This document shows, in pieces, positions 45,964 through 56,750 of a stretch of DNA of 64,000 bases. Origin of the DNA: Chanodichthys erythropterus (Eukaryota; Chordata; Actinopteri; Cypriniformes; Xenocyprididae); contig NC_090228.1 in assembly GCF_024489055.1 (NCBI RefSeq), positions 43,707,238 to 43,771,237 of the forward strand, read 5' to 3'. The position numbers and the translations under genes were made by a program. Within the stretch, counting starts at the first letter, position 1; each line of letters starts with the position of its first letter. Below the pieces are notes generated by a model that saw only the letters and a list, made by a program, of their open reading frames with translations, was not told the DNA's origin and made no database searches.

Positions 45964-47328
45964 CAGGTGCATCTCAATAAATTAGTATGTTGTGGAAAAG
46001 TTCATTTATTTCAGTAATTCAACTCAAATTGTGGAACTTGTGTATTAAATAAATTAAATGCACACAGACTGAAGTATTTTTATTCTTTGGTTCTTTTAAT
46101 TGTGATGATTTTGACTCACATTTAACAAAACCCCACCAATTCACTATCTCAAAAAAATTAGAATACTTCATAAGACCAATAAAAATAATTTTTTAGTGAA
46201 TTGTTGGCCTTCTGGAAAGTATGTTAATTTACTGTATATGTACTCAATACTTGTTTATGCCTCCTTTTGCATGAATTATTTCATTAATGCGGCGTGGCAT
46301 GGAGGCGATCAGCCTGTGGCTCTGCTCAGGTGTAATAGAAGCCCAGGTTGCTTTGATAGCGGCCTTCAGGTCATCTGCATTGTTGGGTCTGGTGTCTCTC
46401 ATCTTCCTCTTGACAATACCCCATAGATTCTCTATGGGGTTCAGGTCAGGCGAGTTTGCTGACCAATCAAGCACAGTAACACCATAGTCAATGAACCAGC
46501 TTATGGTATCTTTGGCAGTGTGTGCAGGTGCCAAATCCTGCTGGAAAATGAAATCAGCATCTCCATAAAGCTTGTCAGCAGAAGGAAGCATGAAGTGCTC
46601 TAAAACGTCACACTGGACTTCAAGCAACATGGTTTCTGTGCCTCTCCACTCTTGCTACAGGCTCTGGGACCTTGATTTCCAAATGAAATGCAAAGTTTAC
46701 TTTCATCTGAAAAGAGGACTTTGGACCACTGAGCAACAGTCCAGCTGTTTTTCTCCTTAGCACAGGTAAGATGCTTCTGACGTTGTCTTTGGTTCAGAAG
46801 TGGCTTGGTACGTGGAATGTGACAGTTGTAGCCCATTTCCTGAAGATGTCTGTTTGCGGTGGCTCTTCATGCACTGACTCCAGCTTCAGTCCACTCCTTT
46901 TAAAGCTCTACTAAGTTCTTAAATCGGCTTCTCCTGACAATCTTCTCAAGCCTGCATTCACCTTTTCCTACAACACTTTTTACTTCCAGTCAACTTTCCA
47001 TAAATATGCTTTGGCACAGCACTCTGCGAACAGCTCTTTCAGCAATGACCCTCTGTGGCTTACCCTCATTGTAGAGGGTCTTGTTGATCACCTTCTGGAC
47101 AACTGTCAAGTCAGCAGACTTCCCCATGACTGCTGTTGGGATTACTGACCTAAACCCAGTATTTATACCCTGAGAATAGTAATTTAATAGAACTTTAAAC
47201 TAAATATTCTAATAATTTGAGATACTGAATTTTTTTTTTTTTTTTTGTAAGCTGTAATCATCAAAATGAAACCAAAAAAGTCTGGAAATATTTTACTTTG
47301 TCTAATAAATCAGTGACTAGGAGCACCA
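45964..47328 (-). mobile_element. Tc1/mariner element between units 3 and 4 (right end lost)
   Basis: The left inverted repeat is CAGGTGCATCTCAATAAATT, next to a CA/TA-rich flank. The right part stops near 47328 without its terminal repeat and passes into a foldback MITE. It carries a transposase on the minus strand. Confidence 0.8.
46244..47127 (-). pseudogene. Tc1/mariner transposase (frameshifted)
   Basis: The start is MGKSADLTVVQKVINKT at 47127. All three acidic motifs are visible: VLFSDESKL near 46710, DFIFQQDLAPAHTAKD near 46545, and SPDLNPIENLWGIVKRKM near 46440. A stop near 46870 (GVSA-stop-RATA) and a shift near 46610 break the frame. It ends AKGGINKY at 46244, full length for the family. 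Confidence 0.88.
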
Positions 47329-47735
47329 AAGTCATGTGATTTCAACAGTTTAGCTGTTTGATAGGAGATCAGAGTCACTGATTCGATTTGTAAAGCTCCG
47401 AAGCAGTGTTTTGAAATTGGCCCATCACTATATTGTTGAAAAGTTGTTATTTTGTTTTTTTTGCCCCACAAAAATATTCTCGTTGCTTTTTTAAATATTA
47501 AAGTATAACTACTGAACTCGCATGAACTGTTTTAAATATGTTTTTTGATACATATATGGATCTTGAGAGAGGAAATGTCATTGCTTTGAATGCAGGCCTC
47601 ACTGAGCCATCAGATTTTATCAAAAATATCTTAATTTGTGTTCCGAAGATGAACGAAGGACTTACAGGTGTGGAACGGCATGAGGGTGAGTAATACATGA
47701 CATTATTTTAAATTTTGGGTGAACTAACCCTTTAA
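47329..47735. mobile_element. Foldback MITE, copy 4
   Basis: It shares GGATCTTGAGAGAGGAAATG and GAACTAACCCTTTAA with the copies at 240-710 and 13816-14420. Only the right part is present. Confidence 0.65.
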
Positions 47736-47889
47736 GTAGCAAACATAACAAGGGTAATTAAATGGACAATGGTGATACAAATGAACTAATGATGAAGAGC
47801 AGGACAACAGAAAAGAACACGAGACAATAGAAAACAAACTGAAAGTCCTTGAAAACTGAAACTATCAGACTGACACAAATAAATTTAAT

Positions 47890-49013
47890 TCATGTGTTTC
47901 AGTCCCTTCTATGTGTATAAAATCAAGCACCTAGACATGCAGACTGCTTCTACAAACATTTGTGAAAGAAATGCTGTCAGGAGTTCAGAGAATTCAAGCG
48001 TGATACTGTGATAGGTTGCCACCTGTGCAATAATTCCATTCATGAAATTTCCTCAATAATGAATATTCCACGTTCAACTGTTAGTGGTAACATTAAGTGG
48101 AAGCAATTGGGAACAACAGCAACTCAGCCACGAAGTGATGGGCCACGTAACATCACAGAGCGGGGTCAGCGCACGCTGAAGCACATATTGCGCAAAAGTT
48201 GCCAACTTTCTGCAGTGTCAATAACTACAGACCTCCAAACTTCGTGTGGCCTTCAGATTAGCTCAAGAACAGTGATTAGAGAGCTTGGAATGGATTTCCA
48301 TGGCCGAGCAGCTGCATCCAAGCCTTACATCACCAAGTGCAATGCAAAGCGTTGGATGCAGTGGTGTAAAGCACGCCACCACTGGACTCTAGAGCAGTGG
48401 AGACATGTTCTCTGGAGTGACGAATCACGCTTTTCTGTCTGGCAAACCGATGAAGGAGTCTGGGTTTGGCAGTGGTCAGGAGAACGGTACTTGCCTGACT
48501 GCATTGTGCCAAGTGTAAAGTTTGGTGGAGGAGGATTATGGTGCAGGGTTGTTTTTCAGGGGTTGGGCTTGGCGCCTTAGTTCCAGTGAAAGGAACTCTT
48601 AATGCTTCAGCATACCAAGACATTTTGGACAATTTCATGCCCCCAACTTTGTAGAAACTGTTCCAACATGACTGCTCATCAGTGCACAAAGCAAGGTCCA
48701 TAAAGACATGGATGAGAGAGTCCTGACCTCAACCTGATAGAACACATTTGGGATGAATTAGAGCAGAGACTGTGAGCCAGGCCTTCTCACCAAAGTCACT
48801 GCCTGACCACACAAATGCGCTTCTAGAAGAATGGTTAAAAATTCCCATAAACACACTCCTAAACCTTGTGGAAAGCCTTCCCAGAAGAGTGGTGGCTGTT
48901 TTAGCTGCAAAGGGTTGGCCAACTCTATATTAAACCCTACGGATTAAGAATGGGATGTCATTAAAGTTCATGTGCACGTAAAGGCAAGAGTCCCAAAACT
49001 TTTGGCAATAGTA
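47890..49013 (+). mobile_element. Second Tc1-like element between units 3 and 4 (left end lost)
   Basis: It contains a Tc1-type transposase and a right terminus CCCAAAACTTTTGGCAATAG. The left inverted repeat is absent; the sequence becomes recognisable near ATGTGTTTCAGTCCC at 47890. Confidence 0.75.
48008..48930 (+). pseudogene. Tc1-like transposase (broken)
   Basis: The N-terminal helix-turn-helix (IMNIPRSTVSGNI) is followed by ATQPRSDGPRNITERGQ and the first acidic motif, VLWSDESRFSVW near 48425. The frame stops at 48580 (VFQGLGLAP). In other frames LFQHDCSSVHKARSI (second) and IEHIWDELEQRL (third, near 48745) survive, then LPRRVVAVLAAKGW. Inactive. Confidence 0.87.
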
Positions 49014-49074
49014 GATTATGGAGGTATATATTAAATCAAACATAGAAAGAAACAGGACAGGAGCTAAAAAGATA

Positions 49075-49960
49075 CACTATAACACAATAAGTCTACTTTC
49101 ACAGAGGGGAAAACTAGAGGGTTCTGCTCTTGACAGTGCATTACAGAGTTTAAGGCCCAATTCCAATTCTACCCCTTACCGGTTCCCTTTCCCCTACCCC
49201 TTTGTTTTGTGCATTCACATGAAGGGGTGGGGGTGCCTTGATCGATCACTTATGTGTTACCTGGCTGCCAGTTTCTCTGTAGCTTGCTAAACACGCCATT
49301 TGAATGTGAACACAACTGAATAATACAGTTAAAAGAAATATTTGGTCTTCCTTCATAGCGCAGTCACTATTTACATCTCGTATCATTTGTAAACTCTTGC
49401 ATTACCAAGGCAACAACTGACTCGTTTGTATTACATTGCAAAGAGCTCAGTTATCACAGCACCACAGTAGAAAATGAAACCATATCCATACCGGCCGGCT
49501 CGGCACGAAATGCAATGGTTAAACAAACAGCTTGGCCTAATGGAAAAGAGGCTTCACCAGTCTTGGGAAACTCGAAGGCTCATACGTTTTCGAATTGAAA
49601 CCGAGTGCCATCCAAAATACAGCACAAAACAATGTTGGGAGTGAGTATCTGTTAAACGTGCTCGTGCCTGATTTCTGTTGATAGGTGCACTTCACTGCTG
49701 TTCATACTGGTTAAATATTACAGGACACTAATAAAAAAAAAAAAAACGGGTAGGATGATGTGTAGTAGTGGTGTCCAATTTCTTAAGGGAATATTTTCAC
49801 CCCTACACCTTGCCACTCTGTTTCAAGCAAAGGGGTAGGCAAAAGGGTATAAAATAGTATTGGGCCTAAATCAGGAGAATCATTAATGCAAGATAGAGAA
49901 TCAGCTTTGCAGTTCTTTGATCCAGACTGCAAGTAATAAATAAAATAAATCTACTTGCGT
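49075..49960 (-). pseudogene. Old gypsy pol remnant, unit 4 (split by a MITE)
   Basis: CACAGAGGGGAAAACTAGAG and GCTTTGCAGTTCTTTGATCC match 25256-25400 of unit 2. The copy is short and marks the left edge of unit 4. Confidence 0.65.
49154..49866. mobile_element. Harbinger-like MITE in the unit 4 gypsy remnant
   Basis: The ends are GGCCCAATTCCAATTCTACC and, inverted, a less perfect ATAAAATAGTATTGGGCC. TAA flanks it at 49151-49153 and 49867-49869. The paralogous site in unit 2 (GAGTTTAAATCAGG, 25302-25315) is empty with a single TAA, confirming a 3-bp duplication. Confidence 0.88.
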
Positions 49961-50097
49961 CACTGGCACGTACGTTTTGGAAACGTCCAAAAATCTGTAC
50001 ATTTTGGTTCAAAATTTTTCAAACATTATCAGAAGACATTTAGACCCAGATCCAGTCCTGGCTCTCTTCACAATTAAGGATAATAACATTACGATAT

Positions 50098-50552
50098 TGT
50101 CAGGAAAGGAACATGGAGAGAGGATCCAAGTGAAAGTAAAACAATATTTATTGACAGAATACGCTGTACAATAACTTAACTCCAAATGGGCAGTCGTTGC
50201 AGTGACAGACGTGCTGAAGCGATGGCGTTCAGAGACAGATGAACAGGGTGGCGCAGGGCTGCAACGGGTATCAGAAACCAAGGAATAATCCAACCCAGAC
50301 GCGGGCACAAGACGAAAGTCCAGAACTCCAGGAAATCAGGAAGTGAACACAGAAACACGACACCTGGACAGCCTGCAACAAACTGACAAAGACACCATGT
50401 AGACACGCACGAGATATAGCAAACACAGAACAAGACACGGCTGGCAGCACATCACAATCAAACAGGTGGGTGACGCCCACACAATCAGTAACCACAGGCA
50501 ACACACACCACAACCACACGAGGGCGAGTAAGTGAACCCATGAACCGTGACA
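50098..50552 (-). mobile_element. Solo LTR with 5-bp TSD
   Basis: A 455-bp segment with TGTCA...TGACA ends is flanked by GATAT at 50093-50097 and 50553-50557. A minus-strand AATAAA near 50148 fits an LTR polyadenylation signal, so the LTR points to the minus strand. No internal retroviral or gypsy sequence remains: the product of LTR-LTR recombination. Confidence 0.85.
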
Positions 50553-50562
50553 GATATCAAAG

Positions 50563-51129
50563 GGTGCTTCTCAATTCTTATTTGTGCATCCTCGTTTCCT
50601 TTCCTTGCTTCCTTTCCTTGCGTCTTAGCTCCACCCCTCCAGGATGCCAGGGAAGGACGCAAGGAAAAGACGAGAGGACGGAGGAATTGAATCAAGTGAA
50701 ATGATAAATCCTCGCTCTCTTTAGCGTCACTTCAAACCGTCATCAGCTGCGCATGAGGGATCTACCCACATGTTGTTAAAGTTTGGTTATTTAAAAAAAT
50801 ATTAATAAAGCAAGATGCCTAGTTGAATTATATGAGATATAAAGTTTATTTAATCTGTAAAAGTAAAGCATACATTTAAATTATTGTGACAGATAAGAAG
50901 GGGGAGGAGAATTTATGCGTGTGTCAGGAGAAAGACTTCCGCAAAGGATGCACCTGTGTATCCTCGCTCATGACTCCTCAGAAAGCTTCTTCACTCCTCG
51001 ATCCTCGCCTCCTCGTGGTGCAATTAGAGAATTGAGATGTCCTTCAAGATGGCTGAGCTCCATTGTTTTCCGGGTCATAGGATGGAGGACGGAGGAGCGA
51101 GGAGACGAGGAGGGATATTGAGAAGCACC
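50563..51129. mobile_element. 567-bp MITE (ends GGTGCTTCTCAAT)
   Basis: Left GGTGCTTCTCAATTCTTATT, right ATATTGAGAAGCACC. CAAAG flanks both sides (50558-50562, 51130-51134); a 3-bp AAA reading is also possible. Internal text is rich in CCTCG/CGAGG. It lies only a few bases from the solo LTR. Confidence 0.75.
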
Positions 51130-51850
51130 CAAAGAGTCAACATTCTGTGATTGTATTTGTTAAGCTTCTTGCAAGGAGACTGATCATTCTTAACTGGAAG
51201 CAAAAAACCCCACCAACTCTTGGTTAAGAGATATCATGCATTGTCTGCAGTTGGAAAGAATTAGATTTGCAATGAAGGATAAAATGTATAAGTTCTATAA
51301 CACTTTTATTATTTTAAAAGGGACCGTGTATTGTTTCAATCTACAATGTAGCCAATGACAAACAAAGGTACTTTATAATACTTGTGACACTTGTTTTGTT
51401 CCCCTTTCCTTGTGATTTTTTGTGTGTAATGTATACATGTGATTTGAACTCAACTTGTCCTTCTCCAAAAAAGCAATAAAGAGAATGTTTTAACTATAAC
51501 TATGGAGACAATTCAGATTTTGCTGCTTTAAAAGACAATAGTGTCATTTATTTAGCTCAAGTCAGTTAAGATTTATAACAGTGTGATGTTTATCAATTTA
51601 AAACAAGATCAATTCAGCTGTAAACAGTTCTACAAAAGGCAGCAATGTAGTTATTCAGTTCAGATACCACAAGATGTGACTCAGCTATAAAGCAACTCTA
51701 CAGAATACAACAGTGCCATTATCCAGTTTATGTGAACTTCAAGATTTGCAAGTCTTCACATAGTGTTTGCACATGAATGGCTTCTCTCCAGTGATATTAC
51801 AAGTCCTAAGGTGTTTTTTGTCTGTGAAACTCATTCCAGACGAATGACAT

Positions 51851-52917
51851 TTAAAAGTTCTCTCTCAAGTGAGTCTTTGTGTGGACGTCAAGGTGACTTT
51901 TTTGAGTGAAACACTTTCCACACTTAGAGCATGTGTAAGGCTTTTCTCCAGTGTGAACTCTCATGTGGACCTTAAGGTTTCCATGTTGTTCAAAACTCTT
52001 TCCACACTGAAGGCATGTATAAGGCTTTTCTCCAGTGTGAATTCTCATGTGGACCTTAAGGTGTCCATGACGATCGAAACTCTTTCCACACTGAAAGCAT
52101 GTGTAAGGCTTCTCTCCAGTGTGAATTCTCATGTGAATTTGAAGATTTCCACATCGAGCAAAACTCTCTCCACACTGTTGGCATGTGTAAGGCTTTTCTC
52201 CAGTGTGAATTCTCATGTGCCTGTTAAGGCTTCCTTTTTGAGTGAAACTTATTCCACACTGTTGGCAAGTGAAAGGGCTCTCTCCAGTGTGAATATGCAT
52301 GTGCCTGTTCAGGCCTGTTTTTCCAGTGAACCTCTTTCCACACTGTTGGCAGGTATAAGGTTTCTCTCCAGTGTGAATTCTCATGTGGGCTTTAAAGTTT
52401 GCAAATTGATTAAAACTCTTTCCACACAGAGAGCATGTGTAAGCCTTCCCTCCAGTGTGAAGTCTAATGTGGACTTTAAGGTTTCCATGTTGACTGAATC
52501 TTTTTCCACACTGAGGGCATGGGAAAACCTTCTCTCCAGTGTGAACTCTCATGTGCCTTTTAAGACTTCCTTTATGAGTGAAACTGTTTCCACATTGCTG
52601 GCATGTGAAAGGACTCTTTCCAGTGTTAACTCTCATATGAACTTTAAGGCTTTCATCTTGATTACTCTTGATTGCACTCTTTTCACACTGAGGGGATCCA
52701 TTAGATTTTTCTCCAGTGTGAATTCTCAAGTGGACTTTAAGGTTTTCTTGTTGATTGAAACTCTTTCCAGAGTGAATGCAAGTGAAAGTTTGTGTGGAAG
52801 TCTTTTTAGTCTGTGAGCATTTGAAAGATTTTTCTCTAGGTAAAAAATCATGAAGATTCTCATATTGATCTTTCTCTGCATTGAGTAATTCCCTCTCCTC
52901 TTTCAGCGCCATTAGAT
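51851..52917 (-). CDS. FINZ-ZNF gene 4, zinc-finger exon
   Basis: The exon opens at 52917 after CCTTAG and joins 55686 in phase 1, giving 383 aa. Eleven finger modules: finger 1 has Ser for its second Cys (CIHSGKSF); finger 2 lacks its first Cys and last His and carries a 3-residue insertion (EKSAIKSNQDESLKVH). The other nine are complete, ending YTCSKCGKCFTQKSHLDVH. Linkers are mostly TGEKP. Residues -1, 2, 3 and 6 of the helices differ from gene 3 at most fingers, implying different DNA targets. Presumed nuclear repressor by family. Confidence 0.9.
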
Positions 52918-53032
52918 CTAAGGTGAAAAAAAAAAAAAAAACACAAAGTTAACCCCAGTTTAATCACAAAAGGCAACCAACAACAAAACATTTAGATATG
53001 TAGTGCAACAACATATATGCTAGATCCTATAC

Positions 53033-53208
53033 CAGGGATGTCCAAACCGTCTCCTGGAGGGTCTATGTCCTACTTGAACCAATACACCTACCGGAAGGTT
53101 CAGAAGTTGCCTGAAGACATTTATTAGCTGGTTCAGGTGTGTTTAATTGAGGATGGAGCTAAACTTTGCAAGACAGTGGCCCTCCAGAAGCAGGATTCAA
53201 CATCTCTG
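53033..53208. mobile_element. hAT-type MITE A, unit 4 copy
   Basis: CAGGGATGTCCAAACCGTCT to CAACATCTCTG, 176 bp, with TCCTATAC at 53025-53032 and 53209-53216. Orthologous to 27860-28035. Confidence 0.85.
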
Positions 53209-53263
53209 TCCTATACCTACTATGCTACTAAGAGGTGTTACATGTAATCTAAGAATCTCTTTC

Positions 53264-53436
53264 CCAGGAGTTCTCAAGATCCACTTTTCTGCAGAGTTTG
53301 CCTCCAACCCTAATCAAACACATGAAGGTCTTTAGGAGTACTAAAAAAGATACAGGCAGGTGAGTTTGACCAATGTTGGAGCTAAACTCTGCAGGAATAG
53401 GGACCTTGAGGGCCAGAGTTGAGAACCACTGTTCTT
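53264..53436. mobile_element. hAT-type MITE B, unit 4 copy
   Basis: Starts CAGGAGTTCTCAAGATCC and ends CCAGAGTTGAGAACCACTG. A short internal deletion removes CTCTGGCC-type text near the left end. Confidence 0.72.
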
Positions 53437-53713
53437 CAAAATACTGCTAACTCTGAACATTCTTTCAGACATGTCCCAAAAACCTTCCAGCTGGCAGTGA
53501 AACCCTTTATTTAAAAAACACAATTTGTCCCAGGAGATAAAGTTAATTATAGACTGATCTAAATATACCATTTATTATGTCTCCTAGGGAACAAAACACA
53601 ACACATTTAGAGGAAAATAGAAAAGGGACAAACTACTTCTTCCCCCATTACACCTCCAGACCAAAAGTTCACATGGATTTTTCTAGAAAGTGGGAAGCAG
53701 CAGATCTTTTTTT

Positions 53714-54800
53714 AAAGGGTTAGTTTACCCAAAAATTCTGTAATTTATTATTCACCCTCATATCGTTCGACACCTGCAAGACCTTCATAACATAAACAGC
53801 GTACGAGTATCACACCGAAGAGAAGACATTGTACACACAAAAAGTATTCTTGTCACTTTATAACATTAAAGGATTATTTCACTTTCAAATAAAATTTTTG
53901 ATCATTTACTCACCCCATGTCATCCAAGATGTTCATGTCTTTCTTTCTTCAGTCGAAAAGAAATTTGATGAAAACATTCCACGATTATTCTCCTTATAGT
54001 GGACTTCACTGGCCTCCAAATGGTTGAAGGTCAAAATTAGTTTCAGTGCAGCTTCAAAGAGCATTTTTTCCTTAAGTAGAATAGGGAAAGTGAGGGACAT
54101 ACAGCATAAGCTTTTTGAAAAATATGGAAAGTGGAAGCACTTACAAAGGTGATCATTTGTGTTTATAAAGCATATACATTTACATTTTTTTTCAAAAATG
54201 ACAGATTGTTTCACTAGATCAGACCCTTATTCCTCATCTGGTATTGTTTAAAGCCCTTTGAAGCTGCACTGAAACTGTAATTTTGATCTTCAACCATTTG
54301 GAGGCCATTGAAGTCCACTATAAGGAGAAAAATCCTGGAATGTTTTCATCAAAAACCTTCATTTCTTTTCGATTGAAGACATGAACATCTTGGATGATAT
54401 GGAGGTGAGTAAATTATCAGGAAAATTTTATTTGAATGTGGACTAAGTTATGGGTAGGATTAGGTTTAGAGGTAGGAATAGGGTTAAGACTAAATGTTCA
54501 GACTGGAATGTTGTTCCAGGATCAAAGAAATATGATGATCCAGGAACATGTCTTACTTGGCAAAATCACGGTGACCTCCTTGAAGGTTGAACCACTGTAG
54601 TCACGTTGAATATTAACAATGTTTTTACTACTTTTGAATGTGGTAATTTTCCTTTCATTGGTGAATGAAAAAACCTCTTGGATTTCATCAAAATATCTTC
54701 ATTTGTGTTCTGAAGATGAGCGAAGGTCTGACAGGTATGAAACAACATGAGGGTGAGTAATAAATGACAGAAATACATTTTTGGGTGAACGAACCCTTCA
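53714..54800. mobile_element. Foldback MITE, copy 5, with nested elements
   Basis: The left end is AAAGGGTTAGTTTACCC and the right end is TTTTTGGGTGAACGAACCCT. Inside, near 53870, TTAAAGGATTATTTCACTTT starts a second foldback, whose arms include GGCCTCCAAATGGTTGAAG near 54010 and CTTCAACCATTTGGAGGCC near 54290. Part of a third repeat (GGAATGTTGTTCCAGGATC) follows. No coding content is accepted. Confidence 0.7.
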
Positions 54801-55685
54801 ATCAGTCACACCAACAATTATCTTAATTGTTTGTTAGCCAGAAATGAATATTCAATTACCACACAAATTCAGTTTCAAAGAAAGTTTTGAACAGCTTAAA
54901 GGGCAAATCAGCTGCAAGCAGATCTGGAGTAAAAAATGTACAAATTCAGTTAAGTCTTAAACCCCATCATAGGACAGAAACTGTGCTTATTAAAATGACC
55001 TGTTTTGGGGATATGATCATTGCTACAACCAAGGCTCAACATTAAGCCTTGACCTGTTTGTTCTTCTGACCCTGTTACATTCATGATGACATTTGTGAGG
55101 GATGTCCATTCATTTACATCATGAATTTATTAATTTAGTTCCAAGTATGTGAATCAAAAGAAGGGTTTTCTTTCATGCCTACTTTATTTACTTGAATAAG
55201 CGACAGATTTTTGCTCTAAAGTGGATCATTCAGTTTTGTCCAAGTACAAAGGTTACTTGTCTGTAAAGAATTTTTGGTAACGCTTTATTTTAGAGTGTTC
55301 TTGTTACATGTTACATGTTCTTACTATAGTAAAAACTATGAAGTATGTATAATTACATGCAACCTAAACCAAACCCTTATTCTAACTCTATAAGTAAATA
55401 CATGTATTTAATTATTATTACTTGCTACTTAAATGTATAATTGCACTGTATCACATGTATCTTTAAATAAAGTGTATTTTATTTTTTGCAGTGTGAATTC
55501 TGATTTATTTTCATTTCAGCTCTTACTTAAACATATTTGTGATGTTTGCGTAGTGCTGCGTAAAGTAGAGCACACTTTTTGTCTGGTCAAATAAAGCCAC
55601 TTTAATCAGGACTCTCTTCACATTCTTCAAAAATATCACTCATTTCTGTAGAGCTGGACAATTCAGCTTTGAGAATGAAACCAAC
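54801..55685. other. Intron of gene 4 upstream part, no gene
   Basis: Contains a MITE-like stretch at about 55275-55475 beginning TGGTAACGCTTTATTTTAGA. Otherwise nothing is recognised. Confidence 0.45.
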
Positions 55686-55820
55686 CTGTTTGTTCCTCAG
55701 TATCTTCTTGTTTCACTCTGAATGTTTCTTCAATTTTCATTTCTTCACTTTCTTCTTTAATAAACACCATCTTTATAATAGTGTGTCACGTGGATCTCAG
55801 TCGCTTCACCAGGAGTTTAT
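55686..55820 (-). CDS. FINZ-ZNF gene 4, FINZ coding exon (single FINZ)
   Basis: The start codon is 55768-55770 and the donor GTTGG begins at 55685. It encodes 28 codons plus one base (MVFIKEESEEMKIEETFRV...EDTEEQT) and splices to 52917. It carries one FINZ copy, probably the ancestral state compared with the doubled exons of genes 1 and 2. Confidence 0.88.
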
Positions 55821-56661
55821 CTGTGTGTTTGGACAATCTGTCACATTTAAGATAAGAATAATCAACAGAAAGAAAAATAAATCCAAACCAAACCAAATCT
55901 TCCTATAAGTATATTCCTATACTGCAAAAAAATTTAAGTTAAAATTATCTGCTAATGGGGTAAGAGAGTTCTTTCTAGAAAACAAGAAAAAATATCTTAT
56001 GTCAGTTTACTTTAGTAAAATTTAGATATTTGGACTGAAATCAACCACTAAGTACGAAAAGCTTTATTTTTTATTATTATTTATTTATTTTATTTTTTTT
56101 GCAATGTAATTCAGTAGTCAACGCATGGCTAAGAGTCAGCCAGAGTTAATTATCCAAAAAGAAAAACTAGCACTACAAATCAATAAAATTATATTGAAAG
56201 TTCATATTTAGGTATTTATCACTTATGTTTGATATTTAATGACTTGTAGATCACATTAAATCGATTAACCATTCATAAAAACATTTGTGATTTGTTTGTA
56301 AAGTTGTCATTTGCGTTTGCTGTTCTCATTGCATTTACTGTTTTGACCAGCAGGTCTATTCATCGAGCAGTGATTCAAGTGCTTCGAATCACTGAATCGT
56401 TTTGGGAAACAATTGGTTCATCGGAGTTATAAAAAAGTTATTTTTCTTCATCACCGAATTTGTTTATGATACAGGGAGAGAAACGAGACGCACCTTTTTT
56501 GTTACTCGTGCAGATGTGTTTTACTCAAAAAATATAGTTTAATTAATGCATTACAATGTTACATTCGAAAATATTTCATTTATTTTACACCACTAGTGAA
56601 TAAATTGAAATAAACCGAATGCTTTGTATTGATTTAAACACTTAAAATGCTTAAAACAAAC

Positions 56662-56750
56662 CGTTCATCAGCCGAATCACAGATACTGGAGTGTGGCGCA
56701 GCCTTATGACATCACACCACCAGACCAAAATAAAAGTCCTGCATAGTTCA
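56662..56750 (-). promoter_or_regulatory. Conserved promoter / 5'UTR exon, gene 4
   Basis: CAGGACTTTTATTTTGGTC, GATGTCATAAGGCTGCGC and GATTCGGCTGATGAACG, then a GTTTGTT donor. The last exon base context differs slightly (AACG for AAAG). Confidence 0.58.

Larger units (their letters stand above)
49970..51485 (+). mobile_element. L1/Tx1-like LINE 3' fragment, split by two insertions
   Basis: The plus strand reads NIIRRHLDPDPVLALFTIK up to 50092, then resumes after 51134 with text resembling a LINE endonuclease-RT protein C-terminus (ILNWKQKTPPTL, then CIVC, in a broken frame). It ends in an AAAAAAGCAATAAAG tail near 51480. The 5' part is missing. Clade assignment is from the C-terminal pattern only. 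Confidence 0.55.

Noticed and set aside
51869..52816. Long plus-strand open frame (315 aa) opposite ZNF gene 4, with similar ones at 26597-27130, 37984-38775 and 12968-13441
   Set aside because: They are antisense shadows of 84-bp finger repeats: the reverse strand of a C2H2 array is often free of stops and yields a repetitive SSVNSHV-type peptide. No independent start context or domain.
53933..54214. 93-aa minus-strand frame in the intron of gene 4
   Set aside because: It lies within the arm of a foldback element and has no similarity.
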